Below are positions 9,858 through 22,150 of a DNA stretch of 64,000 bases, piece after piece. Under the pieces are notes generated by a model. That model did not search any database. It saw only the letters and a list, made by a program, of their open reading frames with translations, and was not told the origin of the DNA. The position numbers and the translations under genes are program-made. This DNA comes from Marsupella aquatica (Eukaryota; Marchantiophyta). Position 1 is the first letter of the stretch. Each line of letters begins with the position of its first letter. The stretch is from the NCBI GenBank assembly GCA_973895155.1, contig OZ316891.1, forward strand, positions 10,416,001 through 10,480,000, in the 5' to 3' direction.

Positions 9858-12827
9858 TTAGATGAAGTGTATCAGAATTCTGGATTGTAACAATTCTTTG
9901 TTTTTGTGTCGATAGTATCTCGATTTGAAATCCGATGTTGGATGCAATTTTGGATTCATCCTCAAAATAACATTTTTGATCTTAATTTTAGTGATTTTTT
10001 GCCATTTTTTGCAAAATTGAAAACACACTTCTCGTTTGGTGGTCATACTTCTCGTTTGGTCCGTCACTGTGTTTGATGTGTCCATACCAGAGAGATTCAC
10101 CACTCTTGTCACAGGATCATTAGAATTAGAGAGAATGGAGGCAAAGTCAGTTTTGTTTAGATTTTTCCTTTTCAAACCACGAGTATTTGGTGTGGTTATG
10201 AGAACTGTGTCATGCCGATGGGAGTCTTGTGGAGAGACAGTCCCAGTTGCATGTCCCTTTCTCTTCATTGACTTGGTCACGATATCTCCGTTAAGGGGAG
10301 TACTTCTTTCCAAATCAAAGTCCGCCGCATTGGAAAGAAGCATGTTGGTCGCATCTTCAAATAACCTCGGCGAACCTGCTTGATCGGCGGAATGGAACGC
10401 CAATTCCCATATAGTCGGTCCCTTTCCTATGTTCAACCCTTTTTTATATGCACTATATCCCGCAACTTGAGACAGGGCTCGGTTTTGGTCAACTTTGCAT
10501 GCTTCAAAAAGACCAACTTTTTTCTTTGTAGCCCAGGCTTTCATAGACGCATGCCTTGATTCTGACCCTGTACAATTGGGAATCAAGGCACCTTCTGCGC
10601 TTTTGCTCTGCCATAGTCCGAATGCAATAATCAGTACTAGCATTGTATTACTAGCGCCCGACGCTGGCACCGACAAGTATTTATAACATATGTGAAATAC
10701 AATTGCAATTATGATTTTGGAACTTTGTGGACATGTTGGACTCAAATACGAGAAAATCATACGGTCAGCGTCTGGCGCTAATATAAAGTTGATGGAAATG
10801 AAAGACAAGAGAGGAGATGGATGTCATACCACTCGAATAAAATTGCCCCACTGGCGCCATTGAATAACCCACCAGGATATCCAGCTTTGTAGCATCATGA
10901 GCTTTCCAGGGACACAGTTTCCTGATTGCCACCAAACCACAATCTCTCAGGACACGCGATACGCTACCACAAATGTTGGAGCGTTTCTTAGTTTCTCCCA
11001 AAGTCTCCGATGTTCCGATTGACATTCTTCAAGTACTCCTTCCTTGGAATGCCGATGGAAAGATTGATAAAAGTGAAATGCATCAGAGCGTTCCCTCTCC
11101 GGGTCTGGGTGTGCACCAAAAAAAACATTCCGCACAGCATTCCATCCAGCTTGTGCATTGTCCGCCATAAACCCTTGGATGACAACCTCCTATAATCCAT
11201 TCTCCTTGCAAACCTCAATCATAACTCTCCAAGCCTTTTCGAAAGACTCAGTGTCTTCACCTTTCAACTCGCATGTGAAAATTGTACATAGTGCACGGAA
11301 GTTATGGTCGTAGACATGCGCGCTAAAAGTCAACCAATCGGTTGTGATACGGTGCATCACATCAAAACTGACCCAGGCTCCTTTGAGTCTTCCACCAGGT
11401 TGCATTTGTCTCAAAAGATCCACACCGGAACCGTGACCCTTCATGGTCATTTTAAAGATGTGAGGCCTGTCGTCTTGACATCCCTGACCCCGGAGCAATA
11501 CCTCTGGAGAAACGATAGGTTAATCCTCTTCTGCATTGGCGAGAGAAAATCTAGTTCACCCCGCCCCTTTTGGTCTATCCTAACGCTCTGACAAAGAGAT
11601 GCAAACTTTTGGGGAGTGGAAAGTACCATCAGAGACTTCCATATTTCAGTTTCTTTGATATCAACCATGTCGTCAACATGTTTGCAGAGAGCTTTCACTA
11701 TGGACCCTGTAGCAGAATTCAAGATCCCAGCTGGTTTTGCGAGAGGATTGGCTTCATGATTTTTTTAATTAAATCCTCAGCCATCTTCTCCGCACTCCTA
11801 CAGAAGGTTTTTCTACCTGGATGGATATGATCACCTATATGAATCGCCAAGCGGGATATATGACTACATGTTTCCGCATCAAGTAATACTTGCGGGTACA
11901 TATAGAACAAACGGGCAGGCAGTCTTTGACACAAAAAGGAATCTGATCACAATAATGACATACAACACCGCCCTCTTTGATAAAAGATCTGACAGCATAC
12001 GGACCACTAAGCTTTGGAGTACCGTGCCATGCCTTAGCATTTGCCTTCTTTTTCCTTTGGAAGTACTCGTAGGACTTGTTCCGACATTCAATGAATCCCG
12101 TATAGGTAACCTTACCGAATTGCCAAAGTTTTTTTGGCTGAACATTCGCGGTAGTTGGAAATATGCATGTCCAAATGTAGCAATCTTTGGCACGGTCCAT
12201 GTCCCTAAGCCTAGAGCCTTTAGAGAGCATCTTGTCAATTGGTGGCAATTCAAACATGACGTTCCCATTATACTTAGTTGGCAGACAAGAGACTTGCTCA
12301 TGTTTGAAATCACCCGCTGATATGAACCTTGATAACTCGCTATGACCAGTGGATTTGAGTAACGTATCCATCGCACTCCACCGATACATGATCTCCAACT
12401 GGTTGGAGCTTCCTGGAGTCTCACCTTTAACGATAGCATATTGCGGGACTTTCATTTTCAACGTAGGACTTGGAGTGTGATCTCCATCTTCACTAGAAGA
12501 AATCTCGACAACATCAAATGGAACTTGGGGGACACTAGACGGTCCTTCATGTTATCTTACTCAAAGTGAGTACAAAATCCCCGCATATAGATGCCAAAAC
12601 CGTTCACCATCATCCACATTGAATGTTGCTGCATCTTTGATGTCATCACTGGTTTTGAGCTCTCGAACAATGGCCTCAATATCATTCATCTTCAAATCAA
12701 ATCTCCTGCAAAGGTGTCTCTCCCAAACCTGCTTGTAGGTGTCTTCCACAGGGACGGGGATGGTCACAATATCCCCAGTCTCGAATCGGGATAGAACGAT
12801 GGACCGAGACATTGCAATCGAAAACAA
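9858..12827 (-). pseudogene. MULE-like DDE transposase, degraded
   Basis: The 5' exon (12827-12561) starts MFSIAMSRSIVLSRFETG and ends near a GTAAGA donor; the next exon follows TAG at about 12542 and runs to 11835. It contains a Cys-rich segment (CHYCDQIPFCVKDCLPVC, about 11965-11920). The catalytic core has a first Asp in WVSFDVMHRITTDW (11390), a second Asp in GFMADNAQAGWNAVRN (11165) and a Glu in CTGSESRHASMKA (10560), the DDE layout of Mutator-like transposases. A Lys/Arg-rich tail follows to 9858. Breaks include frameshifts near 11930 and 11460, and an in-frame TAG at about 11192 just before the second Asp. It is divergent from the ParB-methyltransferase gene. Confidence 0.72.
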
Positions 12828-13773
12828 ATAACAAGGGCTGTAATGTTTCGAGGAAGAAAAGTCTATGGTAATATGGATCTTGTATCAGTCAAACCTGGGA
12901 ACTTCATGTAAACACATCCGTTTGTATAAGACATAAACCATAGTCGACATAGGATCCGTTGGCGCCATAAATGAATTTTGTCATTTTTCCCCGATAAGTC
13001 CGGATGTCAGACGCATACAGAATGCCAAAAAAGACACCACAAAAATCTTTAACAGACTCTAAGATATTGTATAGTTGAAACAATTTGAGTAGCGCCTGGC
13101 GCTAACTAAAATACCTCAAACATAATAGGCCCCAAATCTCGATATTCCATACTAGCGCTTGGCGCTAGTATACGAAAAACCCTCCAGATATCCATCAATA
13201 CTATGAAATAATTGGATTTAAATGATCAATGAAAATGTCAATTCTTTTAGAACTATGGATGAAAAATACTCGTTATCACTAGCGTCGGGCGCTAGTATAG
13301 GATACAAGTAATGTTTCCCAAAAACCATGAAAACAATACACATTTCTTTAAATATGGGGTTGTTTTGACAAAATTTATTTATTGGAGCCACCATTTCAGA
13401 CCTATTCTATAGCTGATGTTTTTACTAGCGCCGGGCGCTGCCATGACAAACATCCCAATTATCTACTTCAAGGAAAGGTATTTATAATAGCGCCCGATGC
13501 TAGTATTTCGTGTGAGGGAGGAAACGGTCATAACGGGAACATTTAACGGTAACTTCTGAGTTCCGTGTGTGTTACCCCTCTTCTACCGCTTGATTTAGCT
13601 AATTCAGATCTCCGTATACAGACGTTGGAATCTGCCAAACTTACGAGCTTCTCCCTTTAATCGAAGAGTTCCGCTGAACTGCATCCTCCTTCTAGAATAT
13701 ATTACACGTTGAGAGTTGATGAGAGTTCCATAATTTCATTGTACGATAGTTTGTACGCTTCTGGAAGGAAGAC
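12828..13773. promoter_or_regulatory. Divergent intergenic region with five palindromes
   Basis: This 0.95-kb gap separates the divergent MULE transposase and ParB-methyltransferase genes and should hold both promoters. Five of the TAGCGCC-type palindromes sit here at 13090, 13153, 13280, 13426 and 13488, spaced 62-146 bp. The rest is AT-rich and non-coding. A regulatory or transposase-binding role is inferred from position only. Confidence 0.5.
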
Positions 13774-16700
13774 GATGGAGGTATTCCCCTCTTCATCCAG
13801 AGGGTATAGTGTTGTTCTTGACCAAGACCGAGCTTATTCTGAATCCTCACAGTCTTTGTTTACTGGTTCAGTTTATACACGTCATGTAACTCGTTCCACA
13901 AAGTTGCTGCCTCCTACTTCTATTAGCGTTGTTTTGGTTCCTAAATCTCTGCGTAGAAAGATGGAGACCCTCGACACGATTGCGATCCAAGATGTTTTGG
14001 ACTGTGCACTTACGGAGACTGATCTCATCTCCAAACATGTCATGTGTTTTGGAAAGGATTCTCATGGATTTGACAAGGAGCCGCCTCGAATCCCTCTATG
14101 CCAATTGGTTCACATGGAGGTGGTTTGTACTTTGCAGAAAGATAGCTCTTCCATCGAGAAGCTGAAAGACTCGTTTTGCAGTATGGGTTACAATTCATCC
14201 ATAGGAATGCGTTTCTATGTGCAACCAACGAATGAAAATGGAATTGTTCTGACCTGTACCCAGGAGATTCGTGAGTCATGGGATCCAATTTGGCAATTGG
14301 AGAACGAGAAGTTTGAGGCCTGCTGAATGCGAGGCTGACCCAGATTTTCTCGTGTTGAAGGATAAGATGTTCTCTGTCTTCGATGGAAATCACAGGCTGT
14401 ACTCATGGACGCTTGTTATCGAGGAGAACCCTGACAATCCAAAATACCATCCTCGAGTGCTCTGCACAATATTTAAGGGAGACAAGGGATCTCTTATTGA
14501 AATTGAGGCAACTATGCACACCGTGAATCAGTAAGTTCCCGTTCTTTTCTGATACCTTCTTTGAATCTTGCGAGTGTTCTATTTAAGAGCGCTCGGCGCT
14601 GGTTATAGATAAATTGTACTTTGACTCTAACTCGCTGCTTCTCTTTGTGTAGGCTTGGCCAAGCCGTTGTTGAGCCATCCTGGATCCTCGATGCAGATAG
14701 AATTAAACGCATGACCTTGAGTATTACAATAAACTGATTGACCCGACTAATTTCAAGAAGTTTGAGAGCATTCGGCTAAAGACTCGGAAGGGGTCGTGGT
14801 ATACGAAGAAGATGCCACAAGAAGCTCTTGTTTACATTCTATGTGAGAATAAGATAAAGTCCTATTCGCACAAATTCAAGCTTGACATGGAGGCAGCCAA
14901 GGCTCAAGGGAGTTCCTGGTTGGTGGACGAGATTTCCAAACGCCATGCGACCATGATGAAGGATGCAACCAAAGACTGGGCAGTGAAATCCTCAAAAATT
15001 ACACCCTTGTTAAGTCCTGAATTTGAAGATTTTCTTAGTACATGTGCAGAAATGTATGCTGTCACAGAGAGAAACAAGAGAGAGAAGAAGCCTGACGCCG
15101 TTGTATGTACAATGGACCGCGCCCGATTGTTCACTGCTGTTTCTGCCCTAGACCCAAAGTTGCAAAGCACCCTACTTGTGGCACATTGCAATCCTGAGTT
15201 GCGGAGACAGTTTTTCCACCCGGCAAGTGTTAACAACGACCCAGTCAAACAATGGTGTCATACTTGGATCACTTGGAATAGTGTAGAGGGAATTGCTGTC
15301 GGCATGTTACATTCATGTCTGCGTGAAGTAGAGCAAACGATGCTCGCGACTAGATTAGAAGAGTGGAATTGTGGTTTGTTTGATGATCTCGTTCAGTTTG
15401 TTACCAATGAATTCAAGAAATATGGTGATTCTATGAAGAGTAAGTTCTTTCACACTATGTGGCCTTCAAAGTATCCAGACAAAGAAGACTATACCCAGAA
15501 AAACCAGAAGCGGGCTAAAAGGTATCTTTACAGGTTCTACATGCACATGGAGGTAACCAAACCTGATTACTTTTGGGCATATCCTGCAGCTTTCATGAAG
15601 TGGATTACAATAAGTGAGGATGACGCCATAGCTGATTTGTACTCCATGTACCTAGCGGAGGGCATATTTCCTCCGAGACCTATGACAGAATGGGAGAGAA
15701 CTCACTGCCCCTGGTATCTAGATACAGATAGATGGGATTCTCCTTTTGATCAAAGGGAGAAAGATGCATTCCATAAGCTTTCAAAGTCCCACCTACCAGC
15801 AAAAGTTGTGTCCAACATGAAGCAGGACCTGCTCGATGATGTAGACAAGTTTGCCACTGACTTGCAAAGTATCTATGAAACGACTATTGTTCATGTGGAC
15901 CGAAGTCGCAAACCTCATGCGAAAGCAAAAGCGGAGTTAGTAGCACCAAGCGAGTCAACAAAATCTGGGAGGAAAAGTGAGTATAGTGTTCCATAGTTTG
16001 GCCAGCGCCTGGCGCTGGCTTGAACTGTCATGCAAATCCACATTTCTTTCTACATTCTTAGGCCATTGTAGAAACCTAAGTGATTTGCATTTGGTTAGCG
16101 CCTGGCGCTAGTTTGTTTGAAAACTCGGATTTACTTGTTCTAACTATGACCTATTGATAATTTAGGAGGGAGGAAGTCTAATACAGCGGGAATAGGAGAT
16201 GCTAAAATGGATGCTACACCTGAAGTTTCTGAGGCAAACACCGGAGCCCGATCGGACCCCATTACTCCTGTCGACAAGGGGAAGGTAATAGTTTCGGTCG
16301 ACGCCACAAGTACCAGGAAGAAACAAACAAGAGCTATCAAAGGTGGACCTTCTTCAAGGGAGAGTGTTGTAGCATCTGGTGTCCAACCTGAAGTTGCAAA
16401 CTTCAAAACTAGAGTGTCTCGTCATGCCATGAGACAAGCATATCCGAATTTTTTTACTCGACTTTCAACAAGGGGGAAAAACCTGAATGGGTTAGTAATG
16501 TGGAGAAGTGGGGGAAGGATCTCGTTAAGTCGGGATATAAAGAGAAGGGTGTTGTGCGGGGAGGAAAAGAAAGATAGTTTGGAATGGATGCGGGTTTCAT
16601 TTATCTACCGACCGGGTTCAAACCAACGATCATAGATAAGAAGGTTCCTAAATGGAACACTCCAGATCACTCCATGGCTAGATCTTTTTTCAAGTCCATG

Positions 16701-17945
16701 GATCCATTTCTATCAGATGATGGATTCCTTGCAATTCTACACAATGGGGAGTATGATCCCATGTCTCAAGTCATTGCTGCATGTCAGGAGTCGAGAAAAT
16801 TTCAGTGCATATGCATGCATAATGTTGTAATGTCTGTCCCGATGTACGCGGCAAAGATAGACCGTCAGGTAATTATCTACTCTTAACTATATCACGTTTT
16901 GAGTTATAACTCATTTAACCTGGAGTTTCCAACTGACACTTGGGATTGCTTTCCGCAGATGTTTACCCTCAGGTTGGACATATTTGGTCGAATTAATGGG
17001 AAATGTAAAATTCCCAAAGACCCTAAATTCCGTCCACTATCCATCAGTGAGGACCCCTCGGTCACCAATTTGATCGGACTCCTTTCTCTCAAATCTGATC
17101 CATTCCTGGAAATGGAGTTTTCTGGAAATGCTCGCCTATCTATCGGGTTTATGCAATCTGTCATCAAGCTTGTCACCCGACCTCGTGATATTTTTATGGA
17201 TTGGACCGCTGGGGCTGGAAGCTCCTTCACAGCTGGAGACTTCTCCGGGAGGTTTGTGCTCGGGATAGAACATATATAGAAAAGAATTTATTGAAACCGC
17301 TTCGAAGGTTTTCATGGATTTGTTGTCTCCCAAAGAGATTGCGGTTTTACCTCCACCTGTTCCTATTGCCGACAGGAAGAAGCAAGATAAGCTTCGGTCA
17401 GTACTCAATTTTGATTCTGATGATGAGTCCAGTGAAGGTGGAGGTGGAGAGGAACAAGGTACAGGGGACTCGGAGGAGGAAAAAGAAGAACCTTGTGGAT
17501 CTCCAGATGAAACCGATAGTGATGACTCTTTCGAGTAATGTTCATAAACTTGTAAGCTTCTTTCTCCATTCCCGTCAATTTATAACATTTCTGTGTTGTT
17601 TTGGAGAAAGGCACCTAACTTTCTGGATTTCGTTTCATCAGGTCAGAGTGGAATGCAAGGAGACGTTTCAAACTGTGGAGGAGGGTTGCTAGACACAACA
17701 TAGAAACTCCAGAAAAACCTTTTGTTCTTCCCTCCTATGCAGAGAAAGCCACAAGGAAAGCCGAGAGTATAAGGACGCTTTGCTGGGAAAATAAAGGTCT
17801 TCGGTTACAAAGGGGTGTTGAAAGGAAGTTCATTAAACATCCTTACGTGGATGATTTCTCCCGCAACCAGTACGTAGATGATGAGGCCGTATCCACGGAC
17901 AAATCTGAGAGTACAGATTCTGGTTCCGAATCAGAATTTGCATAA
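13774..17945 (+). pseudogene. ParB-like domain fused to permuted DNA methyltransferase (MULE passenger)
   Basis: The first ATG in frame is at 13774. The ParB-like module starts near KEPPRIPLCQLVHMEVV (14080) and holds the signature FSVFDGNHRLYSW (about 14370-14410). An intron (14532-14652) follows, then a helical 390-residue linker (14730-15976). The exon from about 16165 leads to the methyltransferase: a motif IV-like segment with FIYLPTGF (16590), an exon join 16868/16959, and motif I FMDWTAGAGSS near 17200 with the following FVLGIEHI. An acidic region and a last exon 17642-17945 end in STDKSESTDSGSESEFA. The 17534/17642 join is in phase. Frameshifts at about 14310, 14713, 16450-16500 and 17272 plus a TAG at 16577 show decay. 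ParB-methyltransferase fusions are known in phages. The motif IV Asp appears lost. Confidence 0.7.
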
Positions 17946-18249
17946 TCGTGACACGTATTGAGGAATTTAGGGAGAAATCTTTTACCAGCGCCTAGCGCTA
18001 GTACCAACTTGTATTCAAATCCTCTCATTGGATCCTTATAAATTAATGTCTCATGACTTGTGTTTTTTACAAGCGCGAGGCGCTCGCCAAATGGTGATTC
18101 ATAAAGCGAATATTTCCAGCTCTTATTTGTGTAACACGGCCGTTTGGTCTTTGTGGTGTCCTACCAACGGTCATCATAATGAGACAAATAATAGGCAATA
18201 GATAGTGTAATATACGTTTCGGATACCAACGGCCATTTCATTTAGGTCC

Positions 18250-18600
18250 GTTAGTTTGCCAAAAAAACTCACATCGATTGTATTCAGACGACATTTTTGG
18301 ATCTCTAGGATGACATATTTGGATCTCTTGTTCACGATAGTTTTCAAGGACGACACTTTTCGCGGACGACAAGTTTTCCGACCGACGACTATTTTGGGAC
18401 CGACGACCATTTTCTTAGACGACACTTTTCCCTCACTTTGATTCTCGCGGTCGATAGTTTTTGTGCCCGCGACCATTTGAGGACCTTTTGCGGGAGATAT
18501 AGTTCAAGTGTTTCACGGGAGATATTTATCGCGGATGACATCTATCGTACCCACGACCGTTTGTGGACCTTTTTGGACCTTTTGCGAACAATTTTCACAT
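18250..18600. repeat. Degenerate GACGAC-rich low-complexity tract
   Basis: The motif CGACGA(C/T) followed by a T-rich run recurs irregularly about every 20-30 bp. There is no coding signal. The tract lies within the palindrome-marked MULE element and may be subterminal sequence. Confidence 0.45.
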
Positions 18601-18643
18601 TTTTTTAGAGGGTAACTTGACACTTGATCTGGCTCTATTCAAC

Positions 18644-19105
18644 ATGGACAGAAACGGTGAGCTCATGGATTGGGAGGCAGCGTTCCTCCCTTCTCGTGTG
18701 CGTCCGGAAGAGAGCCATTTCAGTTCTTTTGAGTCCCAGATGGAGACTGAAGCTACTGAAACCTCTACTTTCCAGAATCGTCATGCTCTACCGTATGATG
18801 AGGCTATTAGTCCTGGAGAAAAGAACATCCCGTGGATCGTCAATTCTCCTCCGCTCCCATTTGCAAATAGGTTCTCGTCTCATCAAGTTGTTCCTGTTGA
18901 TGGTGTACTGCCAATCGACAGGAGAGTTCAAGAAATGTTTGGGCGAGTTGACTTTAAGGACAGTAATATTCCCAATGAAGGTTTTACAAGGGCAGTGCGT
19001 CAGAGTCCTTCTGAGAGATACATTCAATTGTGTGGTCTTGGATTCAAGAAAAATTGGAGGAGAGAAGCGGTAGGAGTGGAGGATGATTGCAACTCTGAAA
19101 GCTAG
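18644..19105 (+). CDS. Hypothetical acidic protein of the MULE element
   Basis: A 153-codon ORF begins at ATG 18644 (MDRNGELMDWEAAFLP) and ends at TAG 19105. It is mildly acidic with an RVQEMFGRVDF segment and a basic stretch near the end (GFKKNWRREAVG). No family is recognised. It lies downstream of the ParB-methyltransferase gene, same strand, and between palindromes at 18072 and 19309, so it probably belongs to the same transposon, either as a separate gene or a 3' exon. It could also be a chance ORF. Confidence 0.35.
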   Translation: MDRNGELMDWEAAFLPSRVRPEESHFSSFESQMETEATETSTFQNRHALPYDEAISPGEKNIPWIVNSPPLPFANRFSSHQVVPVDGVLPIDRRVQEMFGRVDFKDSNIPNEGFTRAVRQSPSERYIQLCGLGFKKNWRREAVGVEDDCNSES

Positions 19106-19329
19106 ATACAATCACTTATTGCTTGTTCCTCCGGTTTGTCACGAAGAACGGCATCACATTGTTCAGTTTGGTGATCACTTTAAGCTAGCATCGAGCACTG
19201 CTTAATCTCTTTCGATGTTTCTGGATGGAGTCGTCTTTGGCTTAGTTTTTAGGGTTTTTCCCGGTTGTTGTCTTCAGGAATTCCATAGTTTTTCCTGCAG
19301 TTGTTGGCTAGCGCCGAGTGCTGCTTTTG

Positions 19330-19750
19330 TTTTACTGGCAATCCTCAGACGGGGTTGACCATGCCTTCTGCATATCGGATTTCCACACCTGCACTTGTTA
19401 ACTTATAAGTGCATTTTTTGGACCTGCGCCGAACGCGTTTTGTATTTTGCGACTATATATGACAGTTTTATTTTCCCCCTGCGCATTTTGACATATATTG
19501 GTCTCAAATTTTGTTTATCTCAATTGTGAGACGGTTTTATTTGTTGTAAACTACATGATTCCATTTAGTCCGATTTCCTTTGACTCAAATTTGACCGTCT
19601 TGATTTCTATACCAGTAGTTTGAAATGCATATTTTGTCCCCTTTTTTGGTGATCAATGTTCACTGCTAGCCAAACACTGTTCATTGGTAATAGTTTCTTT
19701 GGGCTGATAATAGTAACTGTTTGCTGTTACTGTTATCTGTTTGCTGTCGT
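19330..19750. other. Non-coding stretch at the presumed right end of the MULE element
   Basis: AT-rich sequence with no supported ORF. The palindrome family ends at 19323 and the SPRY copy begins near 19755, so an element terminus should lie here, but no terminal inverted repeat was found by eye. Confidence 0.4.
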
Positions 19751-19754
19751 TTGT

Positions 19755-20520
19755 AAATTTCCCCCATCCGGCCTCTCTTTGTGAAAAACATCTTCTTGGT
19801 TTCACCTTCAATGTCTGCAGGTGAGAAAGTTTAGCCAAATGTTCCATTCAAGTGGAACGGCTTTCCACGCGCATCATTCTTTTTTATATTGATGCCTACT
19901 GGAATTTATAAGTAATCTTGGTTCATTAGGTTCAATTTCCCATGAAACGATGGGAATATCTTAGGACTTCAAAATTTCAAAATTCAAGGCTAATCAAATC
20001 TGACCCAGGCATTGAATTGAATCAGACCATAGTTGCACGAATGCTTAACAATTTGCAAGAGAACTAGCATGGCTGAATTGATGTTGGTCGGCATATCAGT
20101 ACTCTGTACTAAATCCTAATAAGCAACTGCATCGCTCACATTCTTATTTATGGATGCAAATGGGCTATTTTGGTATTGTTGATACCTGCACCCACAGTGT
20201 CAAATTGTGTGAAAGTGGGGCCAAATGATTGGCCCGTTTTTGAACCCTGGTAGAGCTTCCCATCCGTATGGTACCCATAACTATTGGGCACCCATCCTGT
20301 CGCGTTGTAGAAAGTGAACTTCTCATCGGAGAATCCTATGGTGGCACTTCCTAAACGTGTTGCACTCAGTCCTGCGAGGTAATTCACAGTGACCTCAAAA
20401 TAGTAAAGCCCTTTTAGGGGGACTGGGTGGTCAGCCTGAACTGCCACTACATCATCGCGCGCCTATGCAATAAGCAAACCTCTTCATGTTAACATGGCAA
20501 TATCGATCGCGTCTGATTGC
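19755..20520 (-). pseudogene. SPRY-domain gene, copy A (truncated)
   Basis: The first SPRY exon (20447-20170) encodes VPLKGLYYFEVTV, IGFSDEKFTFYNATGW, SYGYHTDGKLYQGS and FGPTFTQFDTVGAGIN, the RanBPM-like SPRY core. The second exon (about 19845-19755) keeps only KKMFFTKRGRMG, has a stop in GTFG*TFSP and breaks off; the last beta-strands are missing. It is a paralogue of the copies at 35.2-36.35 kb (+) and 47.0-48.1 kb (-), with homology continuing upstream to about 21,256. SPRY domains bind proteins, often in ubiquitin-ligase adaptors; this copy is not expected to fold. Confidence 0.8.
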
Positions 20521-21259
20521 GTCCAAAGAGCTGGGCAACTTAGGTTCCTCTACTTTGACTCCTTTACATCCCTGAAGACACATAATGATGAAGCCAATCT
20601 TTGACTGATGCTACTTTCATATTGCCACCTTGCCCACCAGAACTGGCCTCAACAAGTAAGGTAGAGAAGTCTGGACGAAACCCCTTAATGCTATCAAGCT
20701 AGAGCCTAGAAGCCTGGTCCCAGATCCGTATTGTGTGAAGTGAGCAATTAAGAGTCGCACTGGCCACCATGGGATAAAATATTTGCTACTACTTGAATGG
20801 AAGGAGGAATGGATGCTGGTCCAAATTGGGGGAAGAGAACTGGGCTTGACAAAGCCTTTCTTGAAACATGACAACCGACTGCATCTTAATTGGTAGTCGT
20901 TGTGAAGAAAAAATCCTCATCTTGGACTTGAAATTGCAAGGTAGGCAAGAGAAGCTAATATATTCTCTACTGAGAAAAGTCCTTTCCAATTTGGGTCAAA
21001 AAGAACTGTCAAGGCTGATATGAGAGGTTGCGACTCTAGCTTCCCACCCAATCAAAACACAAGAACATTCTCAGTCATTTATTGAAAGGGTGGCATGAAT
21101 GATGCCATTGTAGGTCTTGGACTCTGGAAGTTGATGGTTTGTCGATGCAATTTTTTGGTGAGTAGGTGTGAGTAAGTTCAGTTCTTGAATTCATGTCCCT
21201 TCTAGTCATTTATCCTGGAGGGTTCTCTTATCTGTTTAGTGCATCACCAGAATATTCTT

Positions 21260-22150
21260 TAATATATACCTCGATATATTGAAAATTTACTTTATTAATA
21301 TTGAAAATAGAGAATATTCTTGGAATATTTTCTTTATAAAATAGGTCTATTTATATTAGGCTAGGATCGCATGTGGTACCCCAAAATATACACTTAGTTA
21401 CCCCCGAGCTTAGGAATTCCATGGTAATAGCTAGGCAGCTAGCACTAGCTATATAGACCTAAACGACCACTTGTCTCCATGTATGATTTCATCGGCATAT
21501 ATATACCTTATTTACGTACATTGTAATTATAACATTCTTTGTTGTTATTTTACTTATATTGCTTCACTCTCCCCTCTAGCTAGTGATTTGTGTTAAGTCC
21601 TACCACTTAACATCAAATGAAAGCTTCCAATTATATTCCTTTGAAGTTGACCCTTCCCATATTGTGTCCCATGTCCAGACATTTGGAAACTTATCAGAGA
21701 TACAATGCCTTGCCTTAGAAGAAAAATGTAAACCCCCTCATGCCACTCCTAAGCCCCCACTCTAACAAAACCCAATTAGTCCGATTCCCAAAGAAATGAA
21801 AACCATATGCCATACAAACACCATCGGGAACATTTTCCATACCAAAACCATCGGATACCATTTCTGTTCCTATCCGCTTCGTATAAAGATCGCAAACCAT
21901 TACCGATACTATTTATATCGGAAACCTTTTCGTTCTTTCTAGTATCACAAACAATATGCGAATATCACGATATCGGATGCCTCCTGCTCCACGGCGATGA
22001 CACTGTCCGATTGTCTCTGAATCAGAAAATGTCCGATGCAATTCGAATGGTACGATGCATCCGATAGTTTTAGTGTCGGTAGTACTGTTACCGATGTAGT
22101 TAATATGGCAAATATGCGTTGAAGATAGAATCGGAAATGAACGATGTCAT
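21260..22150. other. Non-coding stretch
   Basis: AT-rich at 21.26-21.56 kb; at 21.8-22.1 kb short motifs such as ATCGGA and TCCGAT recur in both orientations. No gene is supported. It may be old transposon ends. Confidence 0.4.

Larger units (their letters stand above)
10652..19323. repeat. Dispersed palindrome family TAGCGCCTGGCGCTA (at least 13 copies)
   Basis: Copies with zero to three mismatches lie at 10652, 10766, 13090, 13153, 13280, 13426, 13488, 14588, 16002, 16096, 17986, 18072 and 19309; a weaker one is at 19196. Perfect versions include 13090-13104 and 16096-16110. All lie in introns, intergenic DNA or presumed flanks of the two element genes, none in the conserved coding cores. 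None is seen outside about 10.6-19.4 kb in this window. Confidence 0.9.
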
